Source: Knufia peltigerae
Taxonomy: Eukaryota; Ascomycota; Eurotiomycetes; Chaetothyriales; Trichomeriaceae
Length of the DNA: 64,000 nucleotides
Direction: 5' to 3'
Assembly (NCBI GenBank): GCA_030247855.1
Contig: JAPDRN010000007.1
Span: 124,001 to 188,000 of the forward strand
A program made the position numbers and the translations under genes. The notes beneath the pieces were generated by a model. The model did no database searches. It was not told the DNA's origin and saw only the letters and a list, made by a program, of their open reading frames with translations. Of the stretch, positions 10,121-21,992 are shown in pieces. Position 1 is the stretch's first letter. Each line of letters begins with the position of its first letter.

Positions 10121-11016
10121 TCTGGTTGGTTGTGGAACGCAGGCAGATGGTACAGAGTACATTGGCAGGTACTGACAACAGCATGCCGTGTTAAGTATCT
10201 GGTTCAAATGCCAAAAACCGCTCACACGGTTGCCAATTCTGGGGATACTGGGCTGTACCTGCAAGTGACCCACCTCCATCAAGTAGCATGTCACTAGGGG
10301 AGTGCATTAATGCGTCCACATGGTCGCTCGACTGGTCGACCCAGCCCCTGGTATCGAGTTCGAGCGTATCGCGCAAGACATGACGTGGATGCCTCGTTTC
10401 ATAGTTAGTTAACGAGGTATGTAAAGGCATAAACTCCGCGCAACATGATCAAGATCAGGAGTTATCGTTCTGGTTGAGTATAGAGTCGTGGTACATACAT
10501 TCAAAGATACTCCCCGTATCTTGACGCTAATGTCGCGGTAACAGACCATACTAGATACAGTAAGGTGTAAGGCTGGGTGAACAGGGGTTGACGTCTCTTT
10601 CTGGTCTCTTGCATGGGTGGCTTGTCGCACCTCGTTTAACCTGCATCTGTGGCTTGTTGTCCCTGAATGTTTGCTTGTACTTTGAAGTCTCATCGGCCAA
10701 GAGATATCCACAGAGTGATTTGGGAGAGATAGGGCCGGGAGGCCGGTGTTTCCGCAGCCCAGCCGCATGGTACCAATAGTGCCTTCGTGTGGCGCCATCG
10801 AGTGAGTACTTTTGGGTTGTTAGCAACATCGTCAACGCCACAATGTCGTATTGAACTTGTCCCCAGTATGGACTTGGTATGGTTGATTGCATGACACTGA
10901 CCCGTCGCGTCCGCGAACCTGACCTGACTCAAAGTGTCGCATTTGGAGGGTCAATAGCAAGGTATTCCTGGTAATGCTCAGTCGAACCAACAGGGATAGA
11001 CGCACGCGAGCTAGGA
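10121..11016. other. Intergenic region
   Basis: Upstream region of the T5orf172 gene; some of 10121-10294 may be coding if an earlier start is used. The rest shows no gene, RNA or repeat that I can support. Confidence 0.5.
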
Positions 11017-12087
11017 TCATCTGGGTGGTGGGCTGAAGGTCATTCCAGCCGGGGCGACATAGCCAGTTTGATTGTTCGAAGCTCCCTCAGGTTTCCTAGC
11101 CTGCTCTTCCCGAAACTTGACCTCTTTTTCATTCTGGGCAACGGCACAACAACAGCAACAAAAGCCCTTGACACAATCTCCGGGCACATTGCCCGCCTCG
11201 GTATTCATGTTATAAGTTTTGCGTACACGTGTATGCTGTATAGCTGACAGAAACCCATTTATGCCGCAGAGGATTGCAAAAGCTAAGCAAGACCCATTAA
11301 GAACATTATATCCCAGCATGTTTGTTGGGTCTTTTCTCTCCCCTCGTAAAGACAGTCGATACTGTGCCTTACCATATACGATACAAGGGCAGAATAGACC
11401 CGTCAAGCAGATCGAGGGCTCTGCACATGAGCAAAGCCCGTGCTGCCAAGAACCGCCTTTTATTGCCTGCGGGCTTGGTGTGTATACGCCGATAGAGAAT
11501 TGAGCAGGATTGGCAGAAGGAGGAACAATAGCCATATTTGTACTTGCTCTTTGTAGTCCCCTGGGAATGGGAGATACCAGCGGGTTGGCGTCAGGGCTAA
11601 TTGGGACTGATGGCTTATTGTCTGATGAGGATTGCTTCACGGGATCAGGAGGTTGAGGGTTCGGGGGTTGTTGTTGTTCTTGAGCAGACGACGGTGTAGG
11701 GAGCGCTAGTACTTGTACAGGTATGTGCTGGGTAGAATAGGCGCTTGGGAACCGCGGATCCTGCACATGCTGATGTTGCTGGTGCTGGTGCTGAACAACA
11801 GCCGGGTTTTGTATATGATATGGGTGCTGCTGTACCACGGTCGGATCCTGTATATGATATGGGTGCTGCGCCGATGCGGAACCCTGCGGCACTTCCATGT
11901 TCTGCATCTGTTGTACCGCGGGTGCTGGGCTACTTGTTTTCCTTTCTCTTCCCGTATTATGTTCCCATGAGCGATTCTCTTCGTCCGCGGGTGTTTCCAT
12001 CCACGAAAAGCGAACTGGAGCAGTAGTGTTTTGAGGGGGTTGTAGAGAGGTCGGAGGTCGGACTCGAGGATATTCGTAATTCTTCAT
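11017..12087 (-). CDS. PLAC8 family cysteine-rich membrane protein
   Basis: A single exon of 356 aa from the ATG at 12087 (MKNYEYPRV); upstream codons in the frame lack another ATG. The first 200 residues are Pro/Gln/His-rich and disordered, with a duplicated QHPYHIQ(D/N)P motif and runs of QHQ. From about residue 210 there is a PLAC8 domain: WQHGLCSC, then ICLTGLFCPCIVYGKAQYRL, a hydrophobic LAFAILCGINGF segment, and a GDCVKGFCCCCCAVAQNEKEVKFRE block. PLAC8 proteins sit in membranes; relatives include plant and fungal cadmium-resistance/cell-size regulators (PCR, FWL) and yeast-like orthologues of unknown role. Metal handling or plasma-membrane microdomain function is family inference. Confidence 0.88.
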   Translation of the reverse strand: MKNYEYPRVRPPTSLQPPQNTTAPVRFSWMETPADEENRSWEHNTGRERKTSSPAPAVQQMQNMEVPQGSASAQHPYHIQDPTVVQQHPYHIQNPAVVQHQHQQHQHVQDPRFPSAYSTQHIPVQVLALPTPSSAQEQQQPPNPQPPDPVKQSSSDNKPSVPISPDANPLVSPIPRGLQRASTNMAIVPPSANPAQFSIGVYTPSPQAIKGGSWQHGLCSCAEPSICLTGLFCPCIVYGKAQYRLSLRGERKDPTNMLGYNVLNGSCLAFAILCGINGFLSAIQHTRVRKTYNMNTEAGNVPGDCVKGFCCCCCAVAQNEKEVKFREEQARKPEGASNNQTGYVAPAGMTFSPPPR

Positions 12088-12985
12088 TGTCGCAGTCGCA
12101 GTCGCAGTATCAATCGGCAAGCCAGCTGCCGTGTGACGCTACCGTAGTATTGCTCTTCTTTGCCAGCAGTTAAGCGAATAGACGAATGCACCCTAGGTAC
12201 GTAGAGGACTCGGTGTCTTTTTGTTTCCGACGACGGCGGTGACAACATGGATATAAAAAAAACAACCAAGACAGCAGGATTGAACAATGTACCTTGCTTG
12301 CTTACCTTGTGACCTCGCGCATCGCCTCACATCGGCGGCGTAGGTGAGGACATTTCTTTCCGGGGAGGAATATCACAAGCACGCGTGTCCCCCCTCCCCA
12401 AAGATCCATCACTGGTTGCTTGGGAGCCATCACCGTCGACGATTGGACTGCAGAGGTTGCAGGTAACGACTCGGCAAAATCGGGGCGCTTACGGAGAGGG
12501 ACTTGACGAGGACAGGGAAACAAAAATAACCGGGGGGGCGGCGGCGTCGTTCGTCAGCTGTGCATCCGGGGGTACTCGGCAGGGGGTTTTTTTAGTTGTA
12601 CGGAGTACGAGAACGAGACAAGCGAGTCTTGGGAGGGTTTTCTTGGTCGCCAGCCAGGACTGGAGTGGAAGCGCTGTGATGTATGTAAGTCGTGTCGGTT
12701 GGTTGATACAGGAGTGAGTGACTTTTGTGCATTAATTGCTTACCTGTATTAGTTACTTGCTGCGTTCCCGCAACCATCGCGTCACCCATTTCGAAGCGCC
12801 GTCTTCAACCAACCCACTTTGTCGTTGGATGCGGCAGTGCAAGTCTGACTTATTAGCCCTTAGACACCATTCTGGATCTACCATCCTATTCTTCCATCCT
12901 CAAAAACATAAACTGACACGAGGTTTTAAAGATAGATCTGAAGAGGGGTTTTGCAAGGCCTACGTATACTTATTTGAGTTGTATA
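12088..12985. other. Intergenic region with one TACGGAGTA motif
   Basis: Promoter of the PLAC8 gene and 3' flank of the GH127 gene. A TACGGAGTA copy is at 12599-12607. No gene is supported. Confidence 0.55.
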
Positions 12986-15113
12986 CTATATTTCTATCTT
13001 GTAACTTTCCCGCCCCAGCCTCTGCTGCTGCTCCTCCTCCTTTTCGGGCTGCCAAAGATCATGGCTCCCAGGCCTCAAATCCACAGTAGGTAATTCCGCC
13101 ATGTGCAGTTTTGCGCTGCCATACGGCCTCAACTCTACGGGAAACGCTCTGCCGGTACAATTGCGATGTCCCGGGAGTGGCGGATTGGGCGCGTACCCAT
13201 CCTTCAACTCCCAGTCCAACTCACAAGCCAGGACGGAAATGCTCACTGGTGGTCGCTCCTCGTGCCAGATGGGATGTGGCAACCACTCGGCGTAACGATT
13301 TGGGTACTCATAGAACTTCAAGGTCGAGACGTCGATGGCCACATTCCACGGCTCTCGAGGCAGTATAGTCCAGTCTCTGGCCCGTTGAGGAGCCGAGTCT
13401 CCCGGATACCTCGCTGGCCGACTATATGAATAGTCTCCGGCAATAGACAAGGCATAGAGCAATGCACCGTGATAGATCGAAACCGTGTCGTTTGCTCGCT
13501 GCTCAATGCGCACCTGGGCGCCAAACAAGACTTCGATCCGGGTTCGGCCTGCCGGGACGATCATCGTGTGCAATCCCGTGGAACCGTCCGGCTCAAGACG
13601 ATGAGCCTTGCCAGAGTCAACCCAGACGTTGCTCTCGTCAAGTACAGCCCATCCAGGCACTCGGAACGAAAATCTGAACGCGGATCTTGCTTTGATCTCA
13701 TAGTTGAGGTAATTCGTAAATGGATAATTTGTCTCGCACTTGATCCGGACCTTGTTTCTTTTGTTCAGTGTCGTACTGACATGCGCCGGGCTGAGCAAAG
13801 CGTGAGCAAGTCCGTCATCGCCCACCTTCACAAACGAAGCCGGCACCCACTTCGAATACCCCTGCATATTGACAGTACAACAGGGGAAATTCGGCTCTGT
13901 GCCAAAAGTCTGACCCCAAGGACCAACGTTCCAGAACGGAGAACCATCGAGTTGATGACTTATTGGTTGATTGGTTTGGGCGATATACTGATGTGCCCAC
14001 CAATGTGGCATAAACATTACCGGAAGAGCATTGTAAGCTGCCAGCTCAGACTTGTCGGCAAAGTCACGATCTCCCACAGCCTGATAGAGATAGTTGAGGG
14101 AGAACATGGTCTCCACCACACTGCATAACTCCGTGCCACGAACTGGACTGAGCCCAGCCTCGCGCTCGTCGCCGATAATCGCACCAGACGGGGTTCCATG
14201 ATACTCAAACGTCCAATTGACCCCGTTCCTCGTGGTGTTGAGCAAGGTATCGTCCTGCACCAGTCTCCTCATGACCGCGGGCCATTTCAGGCCCTGCCCC
14301 GCGTTGACACCGTGCACGTAAGGGAACAAGCTATCGGTCAACTCGACCGGGTACGTATCAAGGTCGTTCTTGAGATAGTTGTCCTCGTGGAACCAATACG
14401 CCCAGTCGTATGCCATCTCGTACATGTGGACGATGCAGTGATGGATCTCCCTTTCGTTGTTTCTGGGGTGCTTTTCGTACAACCACTGTAGCGCCATGAC
14501 CATGTCCGCGGCCCTCGATCGGCCCCATTGTTCGTCGAACTGGTCGCCGGGTTTCCACACGTACCCCTGATGCTTGTTCGAGAGCATCTGATACATGAGC
14601 TTGACGAAGCGGTGCATCGCGGGCAAGATCATGGCCTCGCCCAGTTCCGGTTCGGCCTCGACCAATTGCATTAACCCCAGGAACAAAGGGTACCTTCCCC
14701 AAAAATTGCGCCGGGACAGGTCGGTCTCCGGTCCCAGCCAGCCGTCGGCCTGTTGATGGCCAATAACCCAGTCGGTGACGCGGAGGACATGGTGTTTCAG
14801 TCGAGCGTCATCCGTTAGCCACGCCAACGGCACGAGAGCATTGTAGGAATATGGCCAAGCTTCATTTAACCCTGCTCCGGCCAGTGGTCAGTACAGAGCG
14901 ATGCTGGACCCTTGGACGTTGTACAGGGGCGGGACGTGCCGAACGTACATGAATATTCCTGATCCCCTCCAAGCCAAGGCGCATCTTTGACCAGGCGATA
15001 GAACTCGTGCAAGTGACCCGGCAAGCCATCAGCCATTAGGTCCAGCTGTTGCTTGAGCCATCCCGAAGGCTTCACCTCGCCTAGTGGCAAAGGTTGAAAT
15101 TTCAAAGGTAGTA
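12986..15113 (-). CDS. GH127-type glycoside hydrolase (DUF1680, beta-L-arabinofuranosidase-like)
   Basis: Two well-supported exons: 15113-14949 and 14871-12986, joined by a GTACGT donor and a GAGCAG acceptor with a TACTGAC branch. The N-terminal LPLGEVKPSGWLKQQL and DGLPGHLHEFY are the classic family start. GTELCSVVE (metal-binding Glu and Cys) and NFPCCTVN (nucleophile Cys pair) correspond to the Zn-thiolate catalytic centre of GH127. A C-terminal beta-sandwich follows. No signal peptide is seen, suggesting an intracellular enzyme acting on imported L-arabinose oligomers or related sugars. The 5' end is unresolved: there is no in-frame ATG in the first exon. An ATG at 15367 could join through a GTGCAC donor at 15168 and the acceptor TAG at 15114, in phase, giving 749 aa. 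Confidence 0.85.
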
Positions 15114-15367
15114 CTATTCAAAAAGTGAGTCAAGCGCATGCCAAGTTGGTTTTCTAAAATTTGTGCACCGGCGAAAATGGAACGACAGGTGTTAAGGTAT
15201 TGCAAATTTCTCGCCACGTACATGTCGTATTGTAAGAATCCGGCTCTTTGATCGGTTGCTGCGGATCGTCTTTGGGTGATCGTATATTCCACCTCTTCCA
15301 AGAGAGTTCTGGGTTCGTCGTTGTCGGACTCTTGGAAGATTTGTGGCAGCATCCTTGGTCTTGACAT

Positions 15368-16282
15368 TGGATTCAGTATTCATATACACAAAGATAACCG
15401 ATGAAATCCATACGGCGCCGTACCTGCATGTACCACAACTAGCGAACCACCAAGAAGCAGGATTGATAATTTATACAACAATGTCCATGATAATAACAAC
15501 ATTGTTGAAGTTCCCTCCACTAGGCACACAGACCAAAATAAGGAAACCCCAAAAAGGAAAAAGAGAGAGTCTGCGCCGGCGCGAGACGACAAGATGTGTT
15601 TTATGTTTATGAAACTTGTAAGAATGTACGTTGGTGTAAGAAACGAATCCAAGTTTGACCGTGTGACCATCTCCGGCTATTGAAACTCCAACAATCATCA
15701 AGTACGAGTACGAGTACGAGTACGAGTACGGAGTATTAATTTGATGCTTCTTTCTCCCCCGTCTTTCGGTCTCCAAAGATTACATAACAAGCATATGGAT
15801 GGACGGAGTAGGTTAAGTGTCCGAATAGAACTAGTGCGGCGGGACGGTATCAATGACTAAGCTAAGATACCTACAACACCTAAGTTTCTATCTCGTAGAG
15901 ATACAGACGGATGAGGAAGTAGAAGAGTACTGTTTCAGCTGAGCGCAGAAGCAGGGTTTTGTTCAAAATGACGTAGCCCCGAAGCTGCTGAAGCATTTTG
16001 GGCCAACGATTTCGCTGCATGATCATGCAAGTGCCTTGTTTACCATCTAGTTATTTCTTGATTACCCTCGGAGCACCGTCAGCATCGTCGCCAGCAACCG
16101 CAGATCCGAGCAGGCCTGCATGTTAGGATCAGCCCATCCATTCCCATCATCATTTGCGGTATAGGTGATTTCCGTGTGTATTTGATCAGTCTGATGCTGA
16201 TTCTCGGGAAGACCATCAACCATCAAACAACAAGCAACGCTCTCACCAATATCCCGCATAGCTATAAGATCTACAGTCCATA
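15368..16282. other. Divergent intergenic region with TACGAG repeat
   Basis: Upstream space of the GH127 gene (minus) and the caspase-fold gene (plus). It contains the short TACGAG repeat and a TACGGAGTA motif at 15727-15735. A 65-codon minus frame at 16062-16259 has no recognisable features. Confidence 0.5.
15702..15735 (+). repeat. (TACGAG)n short tandem repeat ending in TACGGAGTA
   Basis: Four tandem units of TACGAG run directly into one copy of the TACGGAGTA motif (15727-15735), suggesting that the motif and the repeat are related by slippage. Confidence 0.8.
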
Positions 16283-17492
16283 ATGGTAGATACGAAGAGC
16301 CAGGCCTGGAAAAGGAAATATGTCAACGAGCCTCGCAATCCTGACCGCAATCGAACCCAAAATGCAACCAAAAATTTAATTCACAATCAACACCGCGATC
16401 AAGATCGCAATTCACACCGCGACGTCAATCGAAGGCCAGCTCCCGAAGGCGATGAAGTCAATCGGTCCAGAATACCAGAATTGAACCCAGACCCACCTAC
16501 TGGAGACGATATTCAGCAACGTCTCGGACAACCCGGAGCGGTCGACGACGTCACAAAGACAAGACCGGCCGCTATTCACGTGTTGGCACTCAAATGGCAA
16601 GACAGTGAGGCCAAGAAAATGAAGCCGCCATATGATTTGGTTTGTCGGGTATTTTCTGAAGAATTGGGGTACGATGTCACCAAGTATGATATCCCGAGAA
16701 AAGACGCAACGCAAAGTTTGCGCCTCAAGGTGGCCGAATTTCTGCCCCCCGACAACTCTCCCAGCAGTGATACGTACATCATCTACTACATTGGCCACGG
16801 AGGCAAGGGCAGTGACCAGAGTCTGAGCTTTTTCAGGTACGTACAACTTGCAGCTGACCAGCCAACCCAACCTCAGAATCAGGCCTGACGAAGTTTTCTA
16901 CTAGTCATCGCGGAGAGACAGAAGAGGACCTCATTGAACAATTCCAGTACGTATGATGACCGCAGTGACCCCATCCAAAGTTCTCTACCTCCGTGAAGGA
17001 AAAGCGATTACATGCTCACCGACTGACTCTCGCCACAGGGAGGATGGCAAGAAAGCCGGACGCGTGAGGCTACCCGAGGTTCTGACCCGCCTGCCCCAAT
17101 GCGACCTCGCACTCATTCTGGATTGCTGTTACGCCGGAGCGGCTTTCAATGGCATAGACACAACTCTTACTCCGAATCATTTGTACCAGGTGCTGGCGGC
17201 AAGCACAGCGTACGGGAAGACTTGGGACGGGCAGTTCAGTATACGTATGTGCGAAGTTTTGCAACGCAAGAGGAAGGAAATGTTGGATGAAGTGTCGATC
17301 AGGGCCATCTCCGGGATCGTCAGGAACACACTTCAACTGCGTTATCCACGAATGGGACCGTCTAACGACGAAGGGCACCACAATACGGTCATTGACCACC
17401 CCAAAGCATCGCACGATGACGCGATAAAGCTCCCACTGGACCTTCCTGGGCCCCGGCCCCAGAAGGTGATAGACCGTAAAGTCGTTCACTGA
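16283..17492 (+). CDS. Caspase-fold (metacaspase-like) protease
   Basis: Three exons: 16283-16836, 16905-16946 and 17039-17492, giving 349 aa. Both donors are GTACGT, acceptors are CTAG and CACAG, and both introns are phase 2. The N-terminal 90 residues are Arg/Asn/His/Asp-rich and disordered. The p20-like domain starts near residue 96 (AAIHVLALKW). The catalytic dyad is visible: IIYYIGHGG with His172, and LALILDCCYAG with Cys229. Only about 120 residues follow the Cys, and I see no metacaspase zinc finger, death-fold, NACHT or repeat domain. Fungal caspase-domain proteins of this kind are peptidase C14 members of mostly unknown function; some act in cell death when fused to NLR modules. Activity is plausible since the dyad is intact; substrate preference is not known. 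Confidence 0.85.
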
Positions 17493-17926
17493 ATATCCGT
17501 TTAGATAGAGTGACAACCACGATCAGCAATCAATTTTTAGATAGGAGTATCTTTTCCCAAAGCTGCTCCTCACAATTTCCAATTCGATGTCTTAAAAACA
17601 CTCCATAGAATCCCCCGAGAGAGAGAGAGAGATTCGACCAAAAAAAAGAATAGCACTTGTGTGTCGTTTACCAAGTATCTCTTCTCATCCAGTCCCTCGG
17701 TCCGCACAAAATTGCATGTTGCATTTAATATGGAGTCGATGCTTTCTTTTTGATATTATTTACTAGGTATGTATCTGAACCAAATATTTGGTCACCTAAT
17801 CCTAAACTCGAGAATTCGACCCAAAAAGAGTCCTGTGTTTTACCTCAAATTATTATACCTCAACCGCCGCCCAGTCCACCATCCCACAGCCCCTGATCTC
17901 CTCCCCAATTACTGCATTTTGAAAGC
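17493..17926. other. Convergent 3' flank
   Basis: 3' ends of the caspase-fold gene (plus) and the permease gene (minus). It holds a short GA run at about 17618-17632 and AT-rich sequence, nothing gene-like. Confidence 0.55.
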
Positions 17927-19943
17927 TCAACCCGTAGGAGATTCGCAACGCCACGCGGACAAGTTTGGTGAATTCTTGTACGCGGACACCATGCTGCTGA
18001 AAGCGGCGTAGAGGCCCAAGATACAAGTGACGCACGAACCAAGGTAGTAGATGACGTCGAATACATTCCACAAGAGTTCCTTCCTGAACCCTCGCGCCCA
18101 CCGCCTGAACCCGCCGTCCACCCTCTGGGCCTGTCCCGTCGCGGGGTCGAACGTCTCCTGTGGGAGCATGGCGTCCCGTTGGACCTTGAACCCGATCATC
18201 ATGAAGGGCGGGAAGGTGTAGGTGAATTGCAGGATGCACCCTGCCCCGACCAGCACGATCCACGTGTTGATCTGGGGCACGGACTGGGAAACCACCCAAG
18301 CCGCGATCCAGTAGACGGGGACGATGAAGACAAAGATCCACTTCCCTCGCTTGCTCTCGAGCCGGGGGAACTTCAGCAGGTCCCGGCCCATGTTGTTGTA
18401 AAACACCTTGATGCCGATGTTGCCGTACAGCACGGCCGCGATGAGACCGGTGATGAGGCCAAAGACGTTGCCGACGGTCTGCCACGAATAAGGGGAGACC
18501 CCTTGGTAAGAGACGTTGTAAGCGTACTGTCCTTGCCTGCATTGTACCATTAGAACCTGGCCAGCACCGTCAACGGCGACAAGCTAAAGTGATATACTCA
18601 CATGCAGTAGGTGTAGACCCCATAAACCATGTAGCAGAGGTAGATGAGGATATCGGCGCAGAGCAACCCCTTCCAAAAGTCCATGGGTCTACGCATCTCC
18701 GACATCAACTCGACGAAAAGAGTGGCTCCACCGAACGAGAAGACGGCATTCATGAGGCCATTGACGTTGTTGACCAAGCCGAGTCCAGGCGGCGCTGAAC
18801 CCGAGACCTTGATGGGGTCGGGGTGGTTGATGTTGAAGGTAGGATTCGAAGCGGCGTACAGCTTGTAGTTGGGAGGTGAATGAGCCATGACACCCATCCT
18901 GATGAGAACATCAGGTCAGCCACCCAACCCCAAACAGAAAGGGCTACTCACGTTGCAAAGATGACAAACAAGTTCATAAAGACGGCCCAAGAAGCTAGCC
19001 AGCCAAAGCGCTGAAGAGTCCGGATCTGGCCGACGATACATCCAAAGATGGTACAGACGACCATGCACACAATGAAGCAGAGACTACCTTTGGACAACTG
19101 GCTGATGGATTGACCCGAGGTCAAGATGATCAGGGCGACGTTGAGGAAAAATTGAAACGACTGGAGGCCGTTGCAGGTGTGGCGGAACCAAGTCCCGTAG
19201 ACACGGAAGGCGATGTCGCCGTATCCTTTCATCGGGTATCGGTCACTATCGAGCTGGAGATACATCTTCCAGAGCTGGTAACCGCTGTACCCACCGAGCC
19301 CACCAAACACCGTGAACAAGGCGACACCGGGACCGAGGCCCATCTGACTGAAAGCGAACCCGGTGCTGAAGGGACCCAGAATGTCGGTGGTGATCAAGTA
19401 AAACACCGCGGACCTGAGTGGCATGAGAGTCAGTTGACCGCCAGCACAACTATAATCGTCCACGGGTGAGTCGTCAACTTACCAGGTGGCGGTCCGAGCA
19501 GCTCTCGAAGCTTGAACCCACTCCTCGTCACTGACGGCCATGGGTTCAAAGTTCTTCTCGTGTACCGTCTTTTCGTTTCCGGAATCGGTACCGGACTCGA
19601 TCGGTCGTGCGATTTGGGCTTCACCCTGCGCGCTGATGGAAAGACGCGGCTGGGCGATCGAAGTACGCCGTGTGGCACGCTTGCGGAGAATCTTCTCCTT
19701 CATGAAAGCGGTGGCAGGGCCATCCGTGGCTTGATAATCGCTGCCTGGACCATAGAGGCGGTCCTCCTCGGCTCGGGTGATTTTGGCATAGTGCAGGTAC
19801 TCCTCGATGGTGATGCTGGGGTCGTGCAGCTTTTCGATCATTCGCTGAGGGTATGAGTTAGGGTCAGGAGCATCGCCAGAGACCGAAAGGCGAGGGTCAG
19901 AGGCAGCACCAATGCCGGCAATTGATCCTACTCCGGAAGCCAT
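17927..19943 (-). CDS. Neutral/aromatic amino acid permease, Mtr type (AAAP family)
   Basis: Four exons: 19943-19483, 19413-18952, 18898-18602 and 18536-17927, giving 609 aa. Donors are GTAAGT, GTGAGT and GTGAGT, each in phase 2, and the joins restore family sequence (TATW-SAVFYLI, FAT-MGVMAH, TYCM-QGQYAYN). A long hydrophilic N-tail of about 150 residues with an LHDPSITIEEY motif precedes about eleven membrane segments, as in Neurospora Mtr and related transmembrane amino acid transporters of the plasma membrane. Conserved stretches include ITTDILGPFSTGFAFSQMG, NNVNGLMNAVFSFGGATLFVE and YQGVSPYSW. The likely job is proton-coupled uptake of neutral or aromatic amino acids. The last 15 residues are unlike usual family ends, so a further small 3' exon cannot be excluded. 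Confidence 0.88.
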
Positions 19944-21992
19944 GGTCGGAAGTATCAGCAGTCGAGGAGATTCTCAAGTTGAATGCAAGATCTGTTTCCC
20001 CGTGGACGAGAACGTGGAGGCGAGCAACGGCGCAACGGTTCGGACTATATAGATCCTGGATCGTCCACCCACGTACATGCAAACAGACTCTCTCTCTCTT
20101 CCATCTCTAACTCTCGCTTCGCATCTCCTGCCCTCCCCTCTCCACTGGCCACAGGGTAGACGGGATGCCGATTAAAGGGTTACACTCCCAGGTAAGGCAT
20201 GTTTTGGTGACAGAAGCGAAGACAAGGGTATTGCCTCACTACATTGGTTCTCATCAAAGATCCCCGTACTCGTACTGATAGGTCGATGTGGTATAATTGG
20301 CTTTCTCCCACTCGTATCCCCCGACTAGCCTCTCGGTGTAGCAAAGGGAGATAGCATAGCCGAAGTTTGAGATTACCATGTCAAACCGTGGTCATAGTTT
20401 AACAGTTTGGAGGCTCCAAATCGCATGACCAGGGAAAGCTTGACGTTCTTGACCCGGACCGTTGCTCCATGTTCGACTTGAATCGACTTATGGATGAGGG
20501 CGATCAACCACACCACCGCATGATTGGGTGGAAGGGGAGAGGTGTGGTGAAATCATGCGACGGTCGACACTCCAGAATGGGAAGAGATTAACGCACTAGG
20601 GCAGGTCGATGTTGATATGTCCAAGAGATTTGTTTCGTCCCCCAGGAGCGATGGTCCGGTCGCGTTCAAGGGTGATCAGCCGTTTGATACTCGTACACGT
20701 TGGAAGAGAAGAAAAGAGTCGCATCCTTTGACCTGTCATTCGTGTGAAGTCCAGCTCGTTCCATAGCGAGATCGACAATACGCAAGTCGTAGAGGTCGGG
20801 GTGATTTGTCCGCAATCCTCTCGATCCCTCAAAACACCAGCCACGTTGGCGCGAGGGGAATCGAGATACGAGCTCGTAAACTGGGAATTCGTCAAAAGGA
20901 TCGCCCAGTGGTGTTCCTTTTTCGCAGCGCCACATCGCTTGGGGGGCTGCGGTAAGTCGCAATCTAGCGCTTCTTCGCTCTCGGATCAATGTAACTTGGA
21001 CGTTTGTGCGAAGCAATGGCTAAGCTTCTCCTCAAAGCTTGTCGCCATCAAGGATATAGAGTTCTCCCTCTAGTGGTGTGCGGGATACTTGTAATGGTGT
21101 CTCGCCACACACACACACCCTCTCTGTTTTGTCCCATGCTCAAGTTGCGACACTCCATCTCTTCACTACTAGAATAGCGGAAATGAGGGTGCCCCGAGTA
21201 CTCGTACGGTTACCACGGCTTCGCTGTCTCGCGAGTGCTTCCACTTTCTGTAACTCGTACAATAAAGACCGATCGATGATGATCGAATGTCTCGGGCCGT
21301 CGGTGGAGGAGAAGAAGGAGACAAAAGAGAGAGTTCCTGACTTTCACTGATGTCACGATGCGGGATGCCATCGGGGCCCATGTCGCTTCCTCTGTTCCTG
21401 TCTCCAGCAGGGTTCTCGAAGTATGTTTTTCGCTTCCACCGGGGGTGTTCCGTTTGATGCATGCAAGGATGAAGGAATGGTTATCGACGCATGGGAGCGG
21501 TACACCCGGCGCCCCCTTCCCCAGACATATCGCGAGTGGACAAGAGATTTGCCCAAGTCTGTGCTCTAGAAGCCTTCCATGCGGCGATTACTCCGGGGAA
21601 GGTTGCATTGCAGATGGATCCATCATCCCCAGAAGGATGAATACTCGTAGTTGCACGGCGCACACGTACAGAGTATTCCTTAGAGACACGCGAGCAGAAC
21701 TGGTCCAAGCCAGCTCTTGTATCCAACGACCCTGGACAACGTCTGTCTTCGAATGACTAAATCATCTCGTTATAGGGAGTTGCTGTCTACCTATAATTGG
21801 ACTCACATATCGTCGGCCCTTATCCCTCAAAAGCATGTCTCGACTCGGGTCAAGATGCTCAACGAGTACTTGGGAGTATTTTTCACCCAAGATGAACCTA
21901 CAGAACCCTGGCAAGCTATCCAAAATATGCCTTTCGTTCACTACGGGCTGTACCCCCTGTCTAGACTTCTCGTTTGGTTCCCCCCTTGCCAC
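19944..21992. other. Two-kilobase intergenic region
   Basis: Promoter of the permease gene and 3' flank of the Prp22 gene. Beyond the TATA-like element at 20046-20051 and scattered TACTCGTAC motifs I see nothing; no open frame here shows protein-family features. An unrecognised ncRNA or multi-exon gene cannot be excluded. Confidence 0.45.
20046..20051 (-). promoter_or_regulatory. TATA-like element upstream of the permease gene
   Basis: A TATATA hexamer about 105 bp upstream of the ATG at 19943, at a plausible TATA-box distance. Confidence 0.3.

Noticed and set aside
16062..16259. 65-codon ATG frame on minus strand, 23 bp from the caspase gene start
   Set aside because: No protein features, no splice partner, and it lies in the likely promoter or leader of the caspase-fold gene.
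19944..21992. Suspicion of a hidden multi-exon gene in the 2-kb gap upstream of the permease
   Set aside because: No stretch gave a recognisable protein motif or an in-phase splice chain.
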